Shown here piece by piece: positions 59,577 to 64,000 of a stretch of 64,000 nucleotides of DNA. The stretch is from Periplaneta americana. Its lineage: Eukaryota > Arthropoda > Insecta > Blattodea > Blattidae. How positions within the stretch are numbered: position 1 is the first letter of the stretch; the number at the start of each line of letters is the position of its first letter. The stretch is from positions 15,697,708 to 15,761,707 of the forward strand of contig NC_091120.1 in NCBI RefSeq assembly GCF_040183065.1, given 5' to 3'. The translations under genes and the position numbers were made by a program. Under the pieces are notes generated by a model. The model saw only the letters and a list, made by a program, of their open reading frames with translations, was not told where the DNA came from and did no database searches.

Positions 59577-59750
59577 AGAAGGGCGGTGGATGCGACCAGA
59601 AGCCGGTCTCTGTGCACACGACGCTGGACTCGCCGACCAGCTGGTGCCTCTCGTTGCATGCGAACTGCACTGCCGAGCCCACCTGGTAGTGGGGGCCCTC
59701 GTCCACGAGGCGCCCGTTGACTGGGGTCTGGGGCGGTGGGCACAGCACCG
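59577..59750 (-). CDS. CCP/sushi domain exon (exon A)
   Basis: 174 bp, GC-rich, coding one CCP module: LCPPPQ, FAC, VVC and the last Cys split across the junction, with Trp in GFWSHPPP. Acceptor GTTTGTTGCAG before 59750 and a perfect donor T|GTGAGT after 59577. Phase 1 at both ends, as usual for CCP exons. The last base T joins GC of exon B to give Cys, so the two exons can be spliced directly. Earlier exons must lie beyond 64 kb. Confidence 0.8.
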
Positions 59751-60354
59751 CTGCAACAAACGTCGTGATTAAGTACAAACTGCATTGTCTTGTGCAGATG
59801 TGCGATCATGCTGAAACAACTAATAGAGAAAAGAAAAGAATTTAATTTGGGAAAAAAAAATTATTATTTATCGATTACGGAAAAACTTTTGACAGCTCAA
59901 ATAGGAGGAAATCTTGGCCCATAATGGAGATGAAAAGATTTCTTCAAAATATTATAAAAACGGTGAAGGGTCTCTATCTGATGCATTTCCAATTCACTGC
60001 GGGCTAAAGCAAGGAGAGGCACTATCACCTTTACTTTTTAACTTCGCTCTAGAATATGCCATTAGAAAAGTTCAGGATAACAGACAGGGTTTGGAATTGA
60101 ACGGATTACATCAGCTTCTTGTCTATGCCGATGACGTGAATATGTTAGGAGTGAGCCGTGCCCACGACCACGGCCGTTCACCTAGTACGTCACTTCATCC
60201 GTCAGAGCGCTCTCAGACGTCACAGTATAGATAGCGCTATTAATCCCTTCATTTGTTCTTTCCAAATAACCCTATTGGCTGGTTCATTACGTCTCACGAG
60301 GATAGAGGAGGAGAGAGTTTACCTGTTTTATGGAGATACACGGAGCGTCACTCG

Positions 60355-60540
60355 GGTTCCGATACGCGGCAGATACACTTAACAAGACTTAGGCTCTCGT
60401 ACGCGGGAGATATACGGAAACAGTTGGCTCAGATTCAAGCTCTCGTCCGCGGCAGAAACATTAACAAGACTTAGGATTTTGGTACGCGACAGATATAGAC
60501 AACGTGACTCGGGCCTTGTACGTGTTGGAGATAGATCAGT
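60355..60540. repeat. tandem array of about 40-bp units
   Basis: Five degenerate units, each with TACGCGGCAGATA-like and AACAAGACTTAGG-like parts, inside the solo-LTR candidate. Confidence 0.65.
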
Positions 60541-61121
60541 GGAGTAGTTAAATTGCGTCGTGTGTGTTTGGGATTTTAGTGGATCGTAGTTTGAAACATC
60601 ACTTGCTAGTGATACGTCTTGGGGGCAAGTTTTAGTATTTGCTTTGTGTAACATATTTGTGAGATATATATATATGTGTTTGAGGTAAATTGCTTTGGGG
60701 ATTATGTAATGAGATTGATTTGAAACGTGAGTTCATGTTCCGAGACGGTTAGAGTGATAGAGCAGCGGTTACGGTCTCACATATTGTTTTAGTGTAATCC
60801 CTGCTCCATTTGATTATTGGCGTTCCTTCGCCGCTATTTTGTTATTATATGCGTCGAGTTTGTTGCTATTTAAATGATCGTTGAGATTGGAATTATCGTC
60901 CGTTTACTTATTACGTGTATCTGTCTCCATCCCTCTCTCTCTCCGTTGGGTGTTCATTTTGTAAAGTGCAGAGATTTGTGTCAGTGCAATTTGCACAGTT
61001 TATGTGAGCAATATCTGCAATGGGTAATGTATAGTGATCAGTCATGTAATGCCTTTAGTTTGTCCTATTTTCACTCACCTATTTCATATTTATTGTTATT
61101 TCATTTTCCATTTATGTACAT

Positions 61122-61316
61122 GCTGGCCTTCTATGCCCAAGTTTGCGGGTTCGATCCCGGGCCAGGTCGATGGCATTTAAGTGTGCTTAAATGCGACAGG
61201 CTCATGTCAGTAGATTTAGTGGCATGTAAAAGAACTCCTGCGGGACAAAATTCCGGCACATCCGGCGACGCTGATATAACCTCTGCAGTTGCGAGCGTCG
61301 TTAAATAAACCATAAC
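61122..61316 (+). mobile_element. tRNA-derived SINE, family D, 12-bp duplication
   Basis: ATTTATGTACAT flanks it at 61110-61121 and 61317-61328. B box GGGTTCGATCCCGG, body ACTCCTGCGGGACAAAATTC and end GCGAGCGTCGTTAAATAAA. 195 bp. Confidence 0.9.
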
Positions 61317-62430
61317 ATTTATGTACATTGTTACTTATTATTGTTAATTATATTTGTTTTACAAATTCACGCTATTCATTTCTAAAAGTCTTCCACTGCG
61401 CACATCCAATCCTTCCAATGTGTCGTCCACCTGGCGAAAGCAGCCAATATAAGAAAGATATAGAGGAGGAGTGGATGGTCGTACCGCCGCCTCCACAGGA
61501 GAAAATCCATGAACGATTAGGAAAATATGGAAATTCTACTTGAAGCAAGTAAAGAGATAGGTTTGGAAGTAAATCCCGAAAAGACAAAGTATATGATTAT
61601 GTCTCGTGACGAGAATATTGTACGAAACGGAACTATTAAAATTGGAGATTTATCCTACGAAGAGGTGGAAAAATTCAAATATCTTGGAGCAACAGTAACA
61701 AATATAAATGACACTCGGGAGGAAATTAAACGCAGAATAAATATGGCAAATGCCTGTTATTATTCGGTTGAGAAGCTTTTGTCATCTAATCTATCAAAAA
61801 ATCTGGAAGTTAGAATTTATAAAACAGTTATATTACCGATTGTGCTGTATGGTTGTGAAACTTGGACTTTCACTTTGAGGGATGAACAGAGATTAAGGGT
61901 GTTTGAGAATAAGGTTCTTAGGAAAATATTTCGGACTAAGAAGGATGGAGTTACAGTAGAACGGAGAAAGTTACACAGTGCAAAACTGCACGCATTGTAT
62001 TCTTCACCTGACATAATTAGGAACATTAAATCCAGACGTTTGACATGGGCAGGGCATGTAGCATGTATGAGCGAATCAAGAAATGCATATAGATTGATAG
62101 TTGGGAGGCTGGAGGGAATAAGACCTTAGGGGAGGCCGAGAAGTAAATGGGAGGATAATATTAAAATGGATTTGAGGAAGGTGGGATGTGATGCTATGGA
62201 CTGGATTAATCTTGCTCAGGATAGGAACCGATGGCGGACTTATGTGAGGGCGGAATGAACCTCCGGATTCCTTAAAAACCATAAATAAGTAAGAAGGGTC
62301 TTTTTATAATACAGAAATATGTAAGCCAAGGGTGAGACAGAGATGTCCACTATCACCAGCATTATTTAATATTCATATTGATGAAGCCATTGAATTATGG
62401 CAGATGATTTTTTAGAAATCATTGTTTTAA

Positions 62431-62431
<1 letters not shown>

Positions 62432-62506
<75 letters not shown>

Positions 62507-62527
62507 GCTACTACTACTGCTACTACT
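62432..62527. repeat. CTA microsatellite
   Basis: About 30 CTA units, then the TTTA tail of a LINE. Confidence 0.95.
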
Positions 62528-62752
62528 AATTTATTTATTTAATCTGGCAGAGCTAAAAGGCCAGTAGGCCTTCTCTTCCACCCAGCCAGACCCTAATTCT
62601 AATTGAATACAATTGGTTACATAGTTATTACATTAATATCTAGACCATAAAACAACATAAAAGTAAATAATGAAAGTAAAAGTAAATCATGAAAATTAGA
62701 TAAGTAATGTTAATGAGATAATAATAAACATTGGTGAGAAATGGCAGTAGCA

Positions 62753-62789
<37 letters not shown>

Positions 62790-63625
62790 TTATTTATTTA
62801 ATCTGGCAGAGCTAATACCAGTAGGCCTTCTCTTCCGCCCAGCCAGTCTCTAATTCTAATTGCATGCAATTGGTTACATAGTTATTGGACCATAAAGCAA
62901 ATGAAAGTAAATAATGAAAGTAAAAGTAAATAATGAAAATTGGTAAGTAATGTTAATGAGATAATAATTCACATTGGTGAGAAATGGTAGTAGCAATATA
63001 ATAATAATAATAATAATAGCAATAATAATTATTATTTATTTATTTATTTATTTACTTATATTTAATGTGCTGTGCAACAGCCAGAGGCCAATTACAATTC
63101 AGCACAAACAATGTAACAAAAACATTAGCAATAATTTATAATAAAAGTACAAAGAAATAATTAAATTAATGGCAATTAATTAAAATGATAATTAGAAATG
63201 AAATAATGGAATCATGAATGAAGAATGGAATCATATAAAATAATATTACAAAGATATACAAGATTATAACACAACGACAATAATGACAATGAATGGACGG
63301 GATAAAATGGATGACTAACCTACATAGCATAATGAGCGAGAATAATATTAAAATACATATTTAAACAAAATATATAAATGAAAACTGATATAAAACTTCA
63401 AAATATATACTACACATTAAATGGATCCAAGCTTGATCCATGCAAATTAGCATATTTTATACCAATAATAATAGTAATAGTAATAATGATAATAATAATG
63501 AGATAATTTAAATATTTATCCTGTAATAACCATTAAACATTAAGAAACTTGAAACAGGTACTATTGTTAACGAGAATTGTTTGAAAAATATTTCCTTAGT
63601 CTGTTCTTAAATTGGTTTGATGTGT
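62528..63625 (-). mobile_element. cluster of LINE 3' ends inserted into TAA tracts
   Basis: Three pieces of the CR1/L2-like 3' end: 62528-62755, 62790-62999 and about 63455-63625. Each begins with TTTATTTATTTAATCTGGCA or continues from it and is bounded by TAA repeats. Between them a different LINE 3' UTR (TTTAATGTGCTGTGCAACAG, 63035-63450) intrudes. Together they suggest repeated insertion into older tails. Confidence 0.65.
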
Positions 63626-63628
63626 GAC

Positions 63629-63820
63629 ATACGTACATACATACATACATACATACATACATACATACATACATACATACATACATACATACATACCTAC
63701 CTACCTGCCTACATACATGCATACATACATACCTACCTACCTACCTACCTACATACATACATACATACATACATACATACATACATACATACATACATAC
63801 ATACATACATACATACATAC
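63629..63820. repeat. ACAT microsatellite
   Basis: About 190 bp of ACAT with ACCT blocks. The open frames reading IHTY repeats are artefacts. Confidence 0.95.
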
Positions 63821-63889
63821 AATGTTCAATATTGTTTATGTTTCTAAGTACAAAATAAATGCTAATAAGAAACTTTTGATTTTTTTTAT

Positions 63890-63980
63890 AAATAATCTCG
63901 CGGCCCCTCTCAACCCCTTATACGACCCTCCTCGGAGTCGCGACCCACATTTTGGGATCGGCCTGTATAGACCATTTTAG
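63890..63980. mobile_element. possible hAT end
   Basis: Sequence CGGAGTCGCGACCCACATTT resembles the subterminal GC-rich part of some hAT elements. The other end is not in the window. Confidence 0.3.
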
Positions 63981-64000
63981 TCTTATTTTTACCTCTACAT

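Larger units (their letters stand above)
60152..61497 (+). mobile_element. solo LTR candidate (TG...CA, 4-bp duplication)
   Basis: Starts TGAGCCGTGCCCACG and ends CCGCCTCCACA; GGAG is duplicated at 60148-60151 and 61498-61501 (AGGAG if the end is taken one base earlier). No coding. Near the start is a tandem array of five units of about 40 bp (60355-60540). A SINE (61122-61316) is nested. A single copy is here, so the LTR identity is inferred from ends and duplication only. Confidence 0.5.
59868..62295 (+). mobile_element. RTE-like LINE split by a solo-LTR candidate
   Basis: 59868-60151 reads motif A (DYGKTFDS), motif B ([19 protein letters not shown]) and YADD (60124-60135). It resumes at 61498 with [20 protein letters not shown] and continues to [26 protein letters not shown] and the tail near 62290. 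Frameshifts exist but the gene order is complete from motif A to the 3' end. Confidence 0.8.

Noticed and set aside
59413..59772. 119-codon forward frame over exon A
   Set aside because: Antisense shadow of the sushi exon, which has splice sites, phase and Cys spacing on the reverse strand.
63617..63980. 118-codon YIHT frame
   Set aside because: ACAT microsatellite artefact.

Overview
This is a eukaryotic, almost certainly insect, genomic window: AT-rich, spliced host coding sequence, and dense in transposable elements and microsatellites. The repeat style (tRNA-headed SINEs, LINE tails grown into long GATA or AAAT tracts, many TIR elements) suggests a large insect genome such as a cockroach or relative. 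The taxon is inferred, not proven.

Host gene: I can support one. It lies on the minus strand as two GC-rich CCP/sushi exons. Exon A (59577-59750) and the stop-containing exon B (40356-40558) are separated by a 19-kb intron filled with transposons. Phases match (a Cys codon is split T|GC), and AATAAA signals lie downstream of exon B. The 40 kb left of the gene looks intergenic.

Layout. 1-13.1 kb: LINE fragments, SINEs, several TIR elements, and a Mutator-like element with clustered GTCCA iterons sitting inside a LINE. 13.6-15.5 kb: a SINE split by a LINE carrying a 471-codon reverse transcriptase ORF. 15.8-22.4 kb: modular repeats, a Harbinger-like MITE, a hAT element with a BED finger, and a composite carrying two tRNA cloverleafs. 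24.9-34 kb: a mariner-type element with 160-bp TIRs, a jockey fragment, a second hAT element and a broken piggyBac. 34.4-40 kb: SINEs, long GATA and AAAT tracts attached to LINE 3' ends, and nested LINEs. 40.4-59.7 kb (the intron): a Helitron, MITEs, a mariner containing a MITE containing a SINE, a 387-codon LINE ORF1 with a 2A-like motif, Penelope-like pieces, and a pogo-like element. 59.9-64 kb: a LINE split by a solo-LTR candidate that itself holds a SINE, then LINE tails and an ACAT microsatellite.

Most protein ORFs belong to transposons and most are broken. The value of the window is its readable insertion order: many junctions keep target-site duplications, which also help classify the elements. 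The best leads are the tRNA-bearing composite, the MULE iterons, a MITE family with 7-bp duplications, the 2A-like ORF1, and hammerhead-like motifs in Penelope-type ends. No CRISPR array, operon or bacterial feature is present.
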